Shown: positions 1 to 12,055 of the stretch, piece by piece | Layout of the letters: each line of letters starts with the position of its first letter | Numbering within the stretch: position 1 is the first letter of the stretch | NCBI GenBank assembly: GCA_036925085.1 | Contig: JAUPFP010000002.1 | Location: forward strand, 13,672,100 to 13,736,099 | Direction: 5' to 3' | DNA length: 64,000 bases | DNA from: Brachycybe producta | Lineage: Eukaryota; Arthropoda; Diplopoda; Playtdesmida; Andrognathidae | Notes under the pieces: generated by a model | The model's database searches: none | Told to the model about the DNA's origin: nothing | What the model saw: only the letters and a program-made list of their open reading frames with translations | Translations under genes and position numbers: made by a program

Positions 1-1057
1 AATTTCATTTTTTTAATTTCCGAATTACGAAAATGCGACTTTTATTCTATGTTAATTTCCAAAGACAAGGATTTCTACAATTAATTCAAATTTCAGATTC
101 AACCTCTATTAATTAGCTGTGGTCTAGATTTAGGTGCAAGGCGGATTTTCATGACGATACCGTGAAAAATACGTTTTTTAAACAAAATAAATGTAAAATT
201 TGATCATTTTCAAATTACTACATTACTATTTAATTACTATTTTTAAAAAAAATATCTTCATATATATTTAGAAACTTTTAAGCTAAAATAGTCAGCCATT
301 GTGTATGTCATTTAGTTTTTAATTAAAAGTTTTTATGATTGGGGGGTGGGTGGGTGTTTTTCAAAGTAGTAGAAAAAATCGTTTATCTTTTGATGCAATT
401 GACGTCAATGGAATTTTTGGCCTTACATTATTGCCAATACATTTTTGGGTTGTATTTTACAAAATGAAAGAGTTGAAAATTTTAAAACACAAAAAAAGAG
501 ACAGTAGGACATAAAAATGGAAAATGAAAAGTTTTGAATCATCTAGTTAATTTTTTATTATTAATTTATTTATTAGTTGTGATGTCATCTTTTTTATTTT
601 ATTTGTGTCCTACTTTTTTTAAAACTAATTTTAACAAGAATTTTTCGAAATTTCATTTTATTTTTTTACTGCTAAAGATGCTAAATAATGATTATTCATA
701 AAACTATTGTTGATTTCTTAAAAATAACTATAGTTATTTCATGTTTAAAATGCATTGTGATTGGGTAATGAAGTTTTTCTATTGTTTTGTTAATTTCCCT
801 GTGTGTTTTTCTCTCATTTCCTATCAATTTATGAAACTAAAAATAAACAATGTATGGAAGTTTATATTTACATTTGTGATTATTAGAACAAAATTGCAAA
901 ATAACTTTTTTTTTTTATAAAAAAATTGCAAATTTAAGATGAAAAAGTAGGATTTTTTAAAAAAATAATTTAGCTAAATTTCACATTAAAACTCAGTAAA
1001 AATTATTCATAGTTGGCATTTTGAAAACAATTTTAAGAACAACTTGAAAGTGTTTTA

Positions 1058-1139
1058 TAAACTAGAAGGGTAGCTCAATACTACATGTGTAAAGTAAAAA
1101 AAATGATACAAAGTGATTCAGCTGCCCTTCTAGTTTTTA
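1058..1139. repeat. Deleted copy of the main palindromic element (family A)
   Basis: The left arm AACTAGAAGGGTAGCTCAAT and the right arm ATTCAGCTGCCCTTCTAGTT face each other across only about 35 bases. The inner ATCTTTCAAAATAAACTTTT box and spacer are gone. Confidence 0.7.
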
Positions 1140-2575
1140 ACACACGTTTAATTTCTCCTGATTTCTTCTGAAATCCTAAAAATCTCCTGTTTATAAAACA
1201 TCTTAATTACTAAACGTGTATTAAGGTGAACAAACAAAAAATGTAAATATTATTTATTCAAAAATGTTCTCTTTTGGTTTATTAGATTTTTCTATGGAGT
1301 TTGTTTTTTCAACATTTTGATTAAAATAAAAGGACTTTTATGTATTGAAATGAGAAGAACAAAGTGTAGACAAATTAGATCTATCTACTCGATAGCAATT
1401 TATATTTTCTTGGGTTCGAAACCCTCCCGAATTACGACACGCTCCAAGTAAAGTGTCACTGGTGTCATTTTATGTTTTAACTCTTTTTATTTTTATCCAT
1501 TGGCAACTGTTGCTATTTATTAGAGAAAAAAAAAGAAGGTAAAAAAGGGTAGTGAACCACAAAGACCAGACCAGACCGTCTTTCCTTTGGATCGAATGGT
1601 AATGTGGACGGATGCATTGCGTTGCATTGGAGGAGCACGATGACATTTATTTAACATCATCATCACATTCATTACCCACCGACAACAACAACAACAACAC
1701 CGCCACCGAAGAGGAGACGACGACATTCAAATTGAAATTGATCTTTTCTTTTTATGTCTGGATGAAAAGGAGGAGGAGGAGGAGGAATTAGCTATCCAGA
1801 ATAATAAAAAAGGGTTAAAACAGTCTAACCACCTTGGTTATTAAAATTACCCCGACCGAGTCTCACATTAATCAGATACATATGTCAGATTAAAAAGTGT
1901 AAACTTCAACTGATGATTATTTTTTTAATCTTTTTCAGTGTGTGTTTTAGAAACTAGAAGGGTAGCTCAATCATTTTCATGTTGATATCTTTCAAAATAA
2001 ACTTTTTATATCTGTTTGGAAATGATCCAATTTTAAGCAGACGATATTTTTTTTAAATGTTTGTCTCTACTTTAGGTACTTTTATATTATTGTCTTTTTT
2101 GTGTCGCAATTTGCATAAAATACAATTGAGACAGAAATTTGCATAATGGTTGTAAACTTTTTTGTAAACAAAAAGAAACTGGTAATGAAAGGTTTTTTTT
2201 CACAATTTATTAAAACATTTCTTGCAAAAATAATAAGAAAATACAATACACAAAGTTTGTTTTAAAAAACTAGAATAGGAAGTGAAAATATTGAAAGTAG
2301 CGTATTTATTAAAAGTGAAGACATTTCGCAACAATTATTTTCTTTATTTTTCTTCTTCAACAATTTTGAACATTGATAAACAATTGTTAAACAATGTTAA
2401 ATTTTCGACGATATGTTTCATTTTAAAATATCCAGCGGGGATTTTGGAAAAAAAATGTTTACGTTTGCTAACGAAACAATTTTATTTAAAATTTAATAAT
2501 TTCAATTATTTCATTAAAATGTAAATATTCAAAATAATTTCTATTAAATACATTTTAAAATACGATTTTATTTCA

Positions 2576-2688
2576 CCCGCCCCCCCCCTCTCGTTCTTCC
2601 CCCCCCCCCTCTCGTCCTTCCCCCCCCCCCCCCCCTCTCGTCCTTCCCCCCCCCCCCCCTCTCTCGTCCCTCCCCCTTCTCTCCTCTT
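2576..2688. repeat. C-rich / CCTCTCGTC simple repeat
   Basis: Runs of 8-14 cytosines alternate four times with CTCTCGTCCTTC-like segments. On the minus strand this gives Gly/Arg/Glu-rich open frames that are artefacts of the repeat. Confidence 0.85.
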
Positions 2689-2952
2689 AACTGCCAATAA
2701 TAAAATGTAAAACAAAAGTAATATATAAATTTAATTGACGTCATTTTATTCGAATCCGGATCTGAAAAAAACAAGTTTTATTTTTGTTTGCGTCTTAATT
2801 GGGTTTTAACCGGAACAAAATTAAACATGGAAAGCGGCTGTTTTAATTTTTGAAAATCCGTTATAATTTGCATAAATTTTGTATTTTTAATTATTTTTTT
2901 AAAAGTTTATTTTTCTTAGCCGCCGCAGGCACTGAAGCAGTTTGTGAATTTA

Positions 2953-3062
2953 TCGTACATTCGGTTATTCATCGATTTATTCAATAGTGTCACATCTATT
3001 TAACTATATGGCCGTGACGTCAGCCAACTTAATAAATCAATCAATAACGGAATATACTGTTA
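2953..3062. repeat. Palindromic element with CRE core, copy 1 (family C)
   Basis: The arms ACATTCGGTTATTCATCGAT and AATCAATCAATAACGGAATA are imperfect inverted repeats. Between them lies a TGACGTCA palindrome, the consensus ATF/CREB site. Related copies lie at about 25055-25152 and 26603-26725. This copy sits about 470 bases before the RhoGAP start codon. Confidence 0.65.
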
Positions 3063-3529
3063 ATAAGGGACGTGACTTCATGTTTGTTAAAGCCATTGCA
3101 TTTGCTAAAAGAGAACGAACATGGCGACTTAACTACATTGAAATGTATGATGAAAGGACACCATATTGGTACACTTTTCGATTAAAAAGCTCATGAAAGA
3201 TCAACAGTGAAACAGCTTCGTGAACTCTCGCTCGGATCCTGGGATTTTGACATCATGTATCGATACGACAATAAAATCGATTTTTTTCAAAATTTGAAAT
3301 GGAAGAGTGTCGTCCTTCTAGTAGAGCGCCGCAATAATAAAGAAGGTTAGAAATTCATCACGTGACTTTGTATTAACCAATCATGTCGTTTTAAAACCAT
3401 CTGCGTTCGTTTTCAAACGGTTTTTGTCGTTTTTAATTTAGTTTTTCAGGTTAGTTAACTTAGTTTCCTGTTTATTTTGTAGTTAGTTAAAGTTCGTTTA
3501 ATTTTGGACGAGGTTTAAGTTTTAAAACA

Positions 3530-6500
3530 ATGAAGAATGTTGAGAATTATCAGTCGGCAATCGTCGAACAGTTGAAGGAACTTGGAATAAAAGTTGCCAA
3601 AATGAAGAAACACGTCTTAAAACAGGTAAAAACAAACACGAAAACGGATTCATTTCGACAATTTCGTCGTTTTCACAGTGTTTTAAACGGTTTCACAGCA
3701 TTTCCGACTATTTTTTTGCGATTAAGATCTTCGTATTGTGTCTTTAGACCGTTATTTGAGCGTAAATCCTAAAATTTCAAGAAGCCGCCAATGACCTTTG
3801 ACTTCTGTGGTCCGTTTTTTTCTTGGGGGGGTTTTCAGGTTCAAGACAGAGGTTATGTGAGCATTGGAGATGTTGTCGGTGGCGGTGTTTTGTTCGGCCA
3901 TCCGATTCAGAGCGTTTCGAGGATCGTCGTCGATGCCGACGGACTCGAAGTCGACGTTCCAAGGTTTCTTGTCGATGCTCTGAACATTTTACGTCGGAAT
4001 CTCGACTCTGAGGGTCTTTTTCGTAAAACGGGATCCATTTCACGACAGAAAGAACTCAAAGTATCACGATCTCTGTCTTTAAAGTGTTGTTTAACTTTTA
4101 AAAGAACGTTATTTTTGTATGTTTCTCAGCGTAATCTGGACCTGGGACTCAGTTTGGATGTCGGTTCGGACGCTCAAGACATTGCAAGTTTGGTGAAACA
4201 TTTCTTACGTTGTTTACCCGAACCCCTTCTAGTAAAACGCCTTCACGACACTTTCATAAGACTTAACGAAACGGAAGATCCGGTCTTAAGGAAGGAGGCG
4301 CTTCAGTTGGTTTGTCTTTTGCTTCCGAACGAACATCTTGCCGTTTTACGGTACCTCATGCTGGTTAGTTAAATTCACGTAAATAACGAAATTGAATAGA
4401 ATGAGATTTGAAAACGTCTTTTGCTAATTAATAGTTTATGGCCGAATTGGCCGGACACGATCGAGAAAACAAGATGACAGTTTATAATCTGGCCGTCGTT
4501 CTTACTCCAAACATTATTGTATCTGACGACGAACCGAATCAGAATCGTAAACAAGGAACGAGAGGAGGATCCGGATCAGGAGGAGGTCAACTTTTACGGA
4601 AACAAACTGGTTTGTCTTTTTATGGACTGTTTTAAATTGTGAATTTCATTGTGTTGATGAGTTTATGAATGACTCGAGACGTTTTATGGACACCTCATTT
4701 TCAAACTCTTCAGTCTTTCCTGAGGAAAAACATGAAATTACTTTTTAAGTGACTGAGCTACCCTTCCAGTTTCTAAAACACGTTCTAGTTTTTCTTTAAT
4801 TTGAAACTGAAAGACTTGAAACTTTAAAGAAGAAACTTTTGAATTATTTTTATTCAGATTTGGTTCAACTTTTGATCAAGAATGCTTCATACATCGGACA
4901 TGTTCCCGATAAGTTACTGAGTCGCATTCGATGTCAGGAATCGACTTTGATATCCGAAGATGATCTGGTTGACGGTGTTATTCCACACTCGTCAGATTTC
5001 CTCTCGGTTCCATCACGAAAGAAAGTCGAAAAGAAGAGACATTCGATCAACGGTACGAAATGCCGCCGCTTTAATTTTGTCGTTATGACTTCGGTTATAT
5101 TTTTTCTGGTTCTTAAGGTGTTCTTCACGGTCTTCGTCGCATCGTCCATCCGATCCGATTGTCATCCGAATGCAGTGGATCGACACCCGACAGATCTTGT
5201 CAGACTCCATCTACTCCGCTGTCGGCAACGAAACGCAAACACGACGAAGATCAATCGCAGTGGTCCAGTTCTAAAAAGTGAGAGCAATTCCGAATCATCA
5301 TTCGTGTTTCGTTTTCACGCAGTTACCTCATCTTTTTAGTGGTGTTTCTTTTCTCAGGCGAGCTGTTATGCAGGCCACTTGTGTCAATGTGCCTCATCCG
5401 GTTCGGCAACCACATTTCGATTCTCCGGATCCGGTTGCAAATGAGAATGCCGTTTCGTCGATGCCCACTTCGGAACTCTCGAACAAGGCGTCTAGCAAAC
5501 GGAAGAGTGGACGGATGCGGTTCTTCGGAAAGACTTATCTTCGGCGAAGGTATCGACTAAGGCATCGATGAAACGAAACGTTTCAAATTCAGATGCAGGG
5601 TGGCCTGGTTTTTTTTAATCTTTTGATTTGATTTCAATTATTTATTTTTTAAAATTAAATTATTTTTCAATTAATTTATTTTAATATTTTTAAATGTATT
5701 TAGTATTTTTTCATTATGTTAATTTATTTATGTTTTTAATTAATTATTCAACTAAAATAATTAAAAAATATTTATTATAAAATCACTTAATATTATTTTC
5801 CTGTTGATATCTTTCAAAATGAACTTTATAAAGAGAAAATTTAAAAAAAGTCCGCTTAAAGTTGGGTCATTTTGAAAGATATCAACATGAAAATAGTCAT
5901 AAGTGATGGTTCTAGTTACTAAAACACTTTCTAGTTTCATTTTATTTTGCTTTATTTAAAAACAGACTAATCAAAGTTTGATAATCACCTGTTTTCATAA
6001 AACATCTTAAAATTCAGCAAAAAGAATGAATTTTAAAATCATTGCCACTCTGATTTTAGTTGACCGTGAATAGCATTTCAATCGGTTCGTGTTTTTTCTT
6101 TCTTTTTCTGTTCCTGTTTTAGAACCAGTTCTGTTCGTACTCCGAAGACGTCGGGAAAACCACCTTCTTCGAGAGGAATCGTTAGCTGCGGTCGTCCGAT
6201 CGTAAAACCGACCGCTGCTATCGATAAACTGGAATCATCGCCTTCGGTGCCCGTGTTCAGTCTCGAGTCATCTCCCGCTACTTATTTCACACGATCGCGT
6301 CGAGAGGAGCAGAATATGGTTTCGTCTGTCGTGGCCACCGCATCTTTAGTCACTTCCGTTTGTATGATGCCGTCTGTATCACCACTTTCTCCTCCTCTTT
6401 CGAAAAGTTCCGATAATTTTAAAAAGATTTGCGATGTAGATGACGATTTGGCTGACGAACTCGGCAACAATTTGAAATTGAAACAAACTTCTCGTACAGA

Positions 6501-7812
6501 AGTACGGAAAGTCGGTAGCCTTCGACGTACGAGAAGTAAGAAAGACGACGAAGTGAAGAACGAAATCGTTACTCCTCCTCCACTTCCTCTCAAATCGAAC
6601 TTCTCGAGATCGTTGAATCGTAGTGCTTTGCGTCGTGGACGTCCGAACACGGTTCGATCCGGACTTCCGGCTCCGTCCCCTTTCAAAAGTCACTCTTCGG
6701 ATCCGGATAATTGTAACACTAGTGATCCGGGTCCCGTTTTGAGTCCTTCGACGCCTTCCGTAGTCAATGGACTCAACATGACTAGAAATTTATCTTGTAC
6801 TCCAGTTCAGGGTTGGCCAAATTTTGAAACTTATTCTCCGTGTCCGATGTTGATCGATTTGGGTGTCGAGACGAAGAAAAAGTCTTCGGCTCGCAAATCT
6901 CTCGATATGTCTCTCGATTCGAAAGGACCAGACGAAGAAAACGTCGATGACGAGCCGAAGAGAGGTGATGCCGAGTCTTCGGATGGCGTTTTTCTTTCCG
7001 AGGACGGAGATGTCGATATGTCTGTTGTCGAGCGGTTGAAAACTCCATTAAAATCGTCTTTAAGAATGTCGGAACGATCGAAAGACGGTGGTTCCGACGG
7101 TAGATCGTTTCCGAATGATGTCGAGAGTTTGACGAAACCGACGAACGACCACGTCGAGATACCTAAATCCACGGATGCATTTCAAGAATGCAAACGTTCC
7201 GATTCGAATTGGATGTGTGCTGCAAGTGCCCTTAATGATCTTTTAGCTCGAGAGTCCGATTTAGACTCGGCGGCGAAAGGAAGACCTAGTTTAGTCCGCT
7301 TGAAGAAAGAGAAAGCCGGAATGGTTATGGCGAGTATCAAAAAGTACAACGAAATAGCGAGTAATACGAGTATTCCTCTCGAAGTGAGCGGAACCAAAGA
7401 TTCGTTTCGAGTCGCATCTCCTGTTCACATCCCACGGATCTTCTCTGCTTCGAAATGTTTGAATCGTGAGAGTGAACTGGGAAAGTCTCCGAGTGCCGTT
7501 AGAAATACGAGAGCGAAGAGAAACGGTTCGATCGAAGAGAAACAAAAAGGTTTTAAGAACGGATCTTCGTCATCGTCTAGAATGGGTGGTCGGTCTTCGA
7601 AGGGAGGAGGAGGAGGACGCTCTAGACTGAGTTCGAGTTCTCATTCGCAGTCGCCAGCCAGTGGATACAGATCCTCTCCCAGATCTTCTGCACAGAGAGC
7701 AATGCGACGTTCTCCTAGATTTCTACCGGACCGAACGAGAGCAAAAGCGGCTTCCGATGCTCACAGGAGAAGGGTTCGTGTTTCGGTACAACGAAGGTCC
7801 ACCGTTCTATAG
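3530..7812 (+). CDS. ARHGAP11A: Rho GTPase-activating protein, ARHGAP11A-like
   Basis: Predicted to stimulate GTP hydrolysis by RhoA-type GTPases; vertebrate ARHGAP11A acts in cytokinesis and cell migration. Coding exons: 3530-3625, 3839-4060, 4130-4363, 4435-4609, 4858-5052, 5118-5277, 5358-5549, 6123-7812, giving 987 aa with every phase closing. The RhoGAP domain spans roughly residues 50-265. The arginine finger is Arg94 in EGLFRKTGS, followed by DIASLVKHFLRCLPEPLL and the NLAVVLTPN motif typical of the fold. An N-terminal GIKV segment and a KKRHSINGVLHGL segment after the domain match the ARHGAP11A arrangement. The last 560 residues are basic, Ser/Pro-rich and probably disordered, with RTRSKK, SRSLNRSALRRGR and RRSPRF; the big final exon carries them all. 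Introns are 66-573 nt; the longest (5550-6122) contains a palindromic element. Assignment to ARHGAP11 rather than another RhoGAP class rests on the flanking segments. Confidence 0.9.
5790..5950. repeat. Family A palindromic element in RhoGAP intron 7
   Basis: The left arm has lost its outer part, starting near TTTTCCTGTTGATATCTTTC. The right arm runs through GATATCAACATGAAAATAGT to TAAAACACTTTCTAGTTTC. The copy sits in the longest intron of the gene. Confidence 0.7.
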
Positions 7813-8564
7813 ATTTTTTTTTTCGTGATGCGATTCTTTTCATTCAGTATTAATTACACATAATCGAGTTTTTATTTTAATTGAGATGAGAAAAAAATAT
7901 TACAATTTTCAAAATAACGTTTGTGGTCCGGATACAAAAACATTATGTAATTCATTTTAAAAGGTTTTCTATTGTTTAAGATATTATTAAATGTTTCCTT
8001 ATTATTTTAATGTTTTTAGGTGGTTTTAAAGCATAAACGACGGATCTTTCGGGTTCTTAATGAAGGGAAACTTGGCTTGTTTTTTCTTTCGAAACTAGAA
8101 GGGTTACTCAATCACTTAAGGTGGCGGAATAGATATTTATAGTTTGCTCCCTCCCCCCCCCCCCCCCGGGATGGCTTTGCACCATAGAAACAACATTATC
8201 CGAAAAATTCAAATTGTTTTCAAAACTAGAATGGTAAAATATTATGTAAAAAGGTTTTTTCATAACAATATAAAAAATAAGCAAATATATAGTTCAGTTT
8301 GAAAATGACTTGTTTTTTGGGGGAAGTTTTCCAAACTGTCATAAAAAGTTTATTTTGAAAGATATTCATCATGAGTAAAAGTTTTAGCATTTTCACCAAC
8401 TATTTTAGTTTTCAAAACACTTTGAATTTTTTCGCAATATTTCTTCTGAAAAATGTTAGCTTGAAAAATTAATTTTTTTTCGAAAGAGACCTCCTATAGA
8501 ATATGTTTATGTCGGCTCCCACCTCCATAGTTAAGAGTATGGTAGTCTTTAAACTCCTGCCACA

Positions 8565-8760
8565 TTCTAAGAAGAAGCTTGTGACGTCATAAGGAGTAAC
8601 GAAAATTTTCAGCTTGTATCATTTAGTCTGATGAAAAAGAGATGATATCAAGTGTTTTCAAAACGATTCTTGAATTCTGTTGTTATTTCCCCTTGTTTAT
8701 CGGACAAATTTACACCAACCGAAATTTCTCATCAGTCCTTATGACGTCACAAGCATCTTT
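8565..8760. repeat. Palindromic element with TGACGTCATAAGGA arms
   Basis: The arm AAGCTTGTGACGTCATAAGG at about 8575 is matched in inverse orientation by CCTTATGACGTCACAAGCAT at about 8737. The inner arms also match (CGAAAATTTT against GAAATTTCTC). The arms end about 195 bases apart. I saw no second copy in this window. Confidence 0.65.
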
Positions 8761-8944
8761 TTCAGGCTGAGGCAAGTATACTTGGTAAACCTTAGGCAAC
8801 AATGCAAGCTTGCAACCAGCAACTGGTGCCGGTGACACGTTCATGATTTTTCTCAATGCTGTTCCTCATACTGGCATACAATTGTTTCGTTTTTCTTTTA
8901 TGTCAATAGGCGGCGCTGTATTGTTAAGGTTCTGCTAGATGTGT

Positions 8945-9245
8945 GCCGCGCTGCGCAAGAGACATACTGTATACAGGTAACTCAACTAAGAACTTTTCCT
9001 CACAGGCAAGTAAAGACAGGAACACGCAGACGGTTGCGCCGCCCCTTTTATGAGGACAGACAACTTCTAAATAGTTTGTTATGTGGTCTGAGCGTCACAT
9101 GCCCCGCCCTTTTCAATTTCCAATTAGTTGATATTTGGTATGACGCTCATAAAAGGGCGGAGCAAAGGTCTGCGTGTCCCTGTCTTTGCATGCCTGTCTT
9201 TTCCTATACAGCATTTCTTGCCAAAACTGAGTGTCCAATATAGGC
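8945..9245. repeat. GC-richer palindromic element with 50-bp arms
   Basis: The left arm (about 9003-9054) has ACAGGCAAGTAAAGACAGGA followed by ACACGCAGAC and CGCCCCTTTTATGAG. The right arm (about 9148-9199) is its inverse with few mismatches: CTCATAAAAGGGCGGAGC, then GTCTGCGTGTCCCTGTCTTT. This is the best-preserved inverted repeat in the window and stands out by its GC content. A 100-residue open frame across it is incidental. Confidence 0.75.
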
Positions 9246-9450
9246 CGCAAACTGTGCTTCAGTTACAATAGAGTTCCATAGTCAGCTTTCAAAGAACATA
9301 CAACATGTGAATGGCCTTATAAGCAAGATGTCTTCCTTCTAGCTTCAAAAAGCAGACGATTTCTTCACTCACTTTTGACGTGTTGTCTAACTCTGAGTTG
9401 CTGTACTTTTATAAATTTATGTTGGTTTTGCGGATTTTCTTTTACGCCGA

Positions 9451-9461
9451 TAGATGGCGTT
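9451..9461 (+). promoter_or_regulatory. AGATGGCG motif upstream of the acidic-protein gene
   Basis: TAGATGGCGTTG resembles the AGATGGCGCC core bound by insect CTCF. Better matches occur near 41642, 46619 and 51078. Function is inferred from motif and position only. Confidence 0.25.
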
Positions 9462-9511
9462 GACGAGTTTGAAGTTTTTTTTTTTTTTCGTTTTTCTTCT
9501 AATTTCTAAAC

Positions 9512-10710
9512 ATGGAGTCGACTTCTTCAATCGTTCTTTCGTGCTACGTTGGACTACTTAATATGCTCATTATGCTATATGTGCTGTAAGTTCCTCATTA
9601 ATAATAAAAGCGGCCCGGTACTGTGTTATAATATATATATATATACATAATATTGAACGGCCAAATAATTGACACTTTTTTGTAGATATATTTGTAAAGT
9701 ATTATGAGTTGTACTACGGAACGTGTTCTTTTAACGATGTTACTGTTCGAGTTATTACGCAGACGACGTTACAGATACAGTACGGATTCAGACGACGACG
9801 ACGATGATGATGATGATGGAGACGATGACAGCGAATTAGAAACGGAAGAAGAAGAAGAATCGTCCGAAGAAGAAGAAGAAGAAGAGATGTCCGAAGAGGA
9901 AGAAGAACAGATCGTTGACCAACAACAACAACGGCTTAATCCGACTCAACTTCAACATTTGCCCAAAGTAGAGAAGAAGGAATTTTGTAAGAAATGGATT
10001 CTTGGACAGATGAACGTCGAGTATCTTATTTCGGAAGCGAAGGAACCATTTGCTTCACCTTCGGCGGCGATAAATGAGGAACACATGCCTGGACCTTCGC
10101 CGAAACCGAATCATGCTAAAGGTACGGTTTCGATCAAACTGAGAAACATTTGCTTGATATTGCATAAAAATGATTAATTTATATTTGTTTTGTTTTTTAA
10201 ATCGGAACAGAAGCACAGATTTTGATGGCTGCAAAAAGGAAATTTGAAGAAGCAATGGTTAAAAATGAAGTAAAGAATTCTGTTGTTTCTCATCCTACGA
10301 GTAGTTCAAAAGTGTTTCGTGTGAATTCCACGAATGCGAGTCATCGTCAGGTTGGTAAAATCGAAGGTGGTGTGGGGCCGCCTTTGGTCATCAAAGTGCC
10401 ACAGACATCGAAACCGATGATCGGTGGCAGTGGAGGACCAGGTCCTCCTCCTTTTTATGCTAATATGCCGCCTCCTCCTCTTCCTCCTCCTTCTTCTAAG
10501 CTCGTGTTAAAGACAGAACAGGTCACAAAGGACGAAACTGATGTTGTTGTGCCTTTAAAGAAATCTCGGTTGGTAAATGCGAAAAGAAAAGTTGCAATTA
10601 AACTTCCGAGGAATGTCGCAGTCAGAAAGACGTCTTCTGACGTCATCAAAGATGCTCCTCTCGTTTTGAGGCGATCGCCGAGACTTCATGTTCAGTCGCA
10701 TCAAAACTAA
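9512..10710 (+). CDS. Unrecognised acidic, low-complexity protein
   Basis: I do not recognise the family. The secure part is two exons, 9704-10121 and 10211-10710 (phase 1 junction), giving 305 aa from ATG 9704. In order it has a hydrophobic/basic start (LLTMLLFELLRRRRYRY), a run of Asp then Glu, QQQQ, a possible folded segment EFCKKWILGQMNVEYLISEA, a Pro-rich PPPPLPPPSS and a basic tail ending LRRSPRLHVQ. An upstream ATG at 9512 opens 25 codons before a good donor (GT at 9586). Splicing to the weak acceptor before 9700 stays in frame and would add a hydrophobic stretch (VGLLNMLIMLYVLLIM). The stronger acceptor near 9685 meets a stop at once, which would make 9512 an upstream ORF. The acidic and basic blocks suggest a nuclear chromatin- or RNA-associated protein; the longer form could be membrane-anchored. 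Confidence 0.6.
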
Positions 10711-12046
10711 AAAAAAAACTCTTTAAGATTTCAAATGCATTCATTTTGTTATCCTTTTTTGTTGAAAGATTTAAATTAAATAATTAAATCTATTAACTGT
10801 TATTTTTTGAAAAACAGTTCTTGAATTTATTTTGTGTTTCAATGTTATGATTAGTTTTCAAATACATTTTTGTTTTGTGTTTTTTTAAGAGAAAATGACT
10901 TTAATTATAACTTTTTTTTGCATTAAATGAATTCTTTTTTTGTGTGCCATTTCTTGTAAATTTTAAGATATATTTGCAAACACAATTCGGACAAAAAATT
11001 ACATAATAAAGCTTTTTTTCAGTAGCAACTTTCACGAGAAAAAACTTAAGTTTGTTCGAAACTAGAATAAATGGGTTTTCGTTACGATATCTTTACAAAA
11101 AAAAAAACGTTTCACAACAATTAATTCTTTTTTAACTTGTCAAACTTTTAAAACTAATAAATAGTTTATTTTCAAAGGGATTCGCATAAACAACTTTTAA
11201 GCGTAGATATCTATTATTCTAGCTTCAAATCTACTTTGTTTGTTTTCTTAAGATGATTTATGATCAGGTTATGATTATTTCATCTTTAATGAGAGCAAAA
11301 CTAAGAGAAACTTGAACGGTTTTTTTATAAACTAGAATGGCAGCTCAATCACTTAAGTTTAATATCCTCAAAAATAAACTTTTTATAGACAAAAATTAAA
11401 AAACATCGTCTGCTTTAAGTTGAGTCATTTTCAAACTCATATGTGATTTTGCAACCCTTCTAGTTTTTATAACTTTCAAATTTTTCTTTATTTTGCACCT
11501 AAAAGAGGATGAAGTTCCATAGACGTTCAGTCTCACACTTTAAAACCACCTTAAACAGAGCGCTCTTGTAGATGCGTAAAATGGATGCGCAGATGTAACA
11601 TACGCGTATTTGCTATATGCTAAAGCTGGACAAAGACGACTAATTCTAATTTGTTTTTCTTTCAGTTTTATTTTGAAATTTTATGAGAAAACCTTGTACT
11701 TTTTGAAAGTGCTGCACATTGTCTTCTCAATTCATGAATATTGTAAAGCATTTTAGATTTGAACGAATTTATATGTTCTTACTCCCAGAATGGACAAACT
11801 CGAATTGATCGTGTGAATCCACCCTTTGTAAATAAAATTAAATCCACGGATTGCTTCTGGATTCTATGCTCCTTCTAATGGTAAGTGTAGGATTTCATTT
11901 TGGAATGTTAAGGACTCAAAATGCCATAAATGCTTTTTTTTAAAAAAAAAAACATCTAGTTGATAAATCATCGATTTTTCATTCAATTTATCGTTTAATA
12001 AAAATCGATGTTTGTGATACATCGATATATTTTGCCCTAACCCAAG
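10711..12046. other. Intergenic DNA with two palindromic elements
   Basis: No gene found. A family B-like copy runs from about 11058 (CGAAACTAGAATAAATGG) to 11226 (TATCTATTATTCTAGCTTC). A family A copy follows at 11320-11490. CACTTTAAAACCACCTTAAA at about 11536-11555 matches the outermost arm of longer family A copies. Confidence 0.6.
11320..11490. repeat. Family A palindromic element
   Basis: The left arm has ACTAGAATGGCAGCTCAATC, then a shortened inner box. The centre has TTTAAGTTGAGTCATTTTCA, and the right arm CAACCCTTCTAGTTTTTATA. It lies between the acidic-protein gene and RRP15. Confidence 0.7.
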
Positions 12047-12055
12047 ATGGCGGCG
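12045..12055 (+). promoter_or_regulatory. YY1-type AAGATGGCGGC over the RRP15 start codon
   Basis: The sequence matches the consensus YY1 site that often overlaps the first ATG of housekeeping genes. WDR43 has a weaker form (ACAAATGGCGGC) at its start near 14495. Binding is inferred. Confidence 0.35.

Larger units (their letters stand above)
1..3529. other. Intergenic DNA left of the RhoGAP gene
   Basis: AT-rich non-coding DNA with no convincing exon. It holds pieces of the main palindromic element family at 1058-1139 (a short, internally deleted copy) and 1943-2070 (left half). It also holds a C/CT-rich simple repeat at about 2576-2688 and a CRE-containing palindrome at about 2953-3062. Short open frames here are AT- or GGA-repeat translations and do not look like protein. 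The last 400 bases probably include the promoter and 5' UTR of the RhoGAP gene. Confidence 0.6.
7813..9511. other. Intergenic DNA with several inverted repeats
   Basis: No coding exon recognised. A partial family A left arm lies at 8088-8115, a poly-C run near 8151-8167, and a family A/B-like copy at about 8211-8470. Two separate palindromes follow at 8565-8760 and 8945-9245. An AGATGGCG motif lies at 9452-9459, just before the next gene. Confidence 0.6.

Noticed and set aside
1410..1440. GGGTTCGAAACCC resembling a tRNA T-arm
   Set aside because: No A box, anticodon arm or matching acceptor stem can be found 60-70 bases upstream.
2506..2774. Gly/Arg/Glu-rich minus-strand open frames
   Set aside because: They are translations of the C-rich simple repeat in two frames.
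6282..7545. Minus-strand open frames opposite the large RhoGAP exon
   Set aside because: Shadows of the coding exon; no splice context or family similarity.
9704..9790. LLFELLRRRRYRY as a PIF/Harbinger transposase N-terminus
   Set aside because: Only composition is similar; nothing like a DDE nuclease follows, and the next part is an acidic run.
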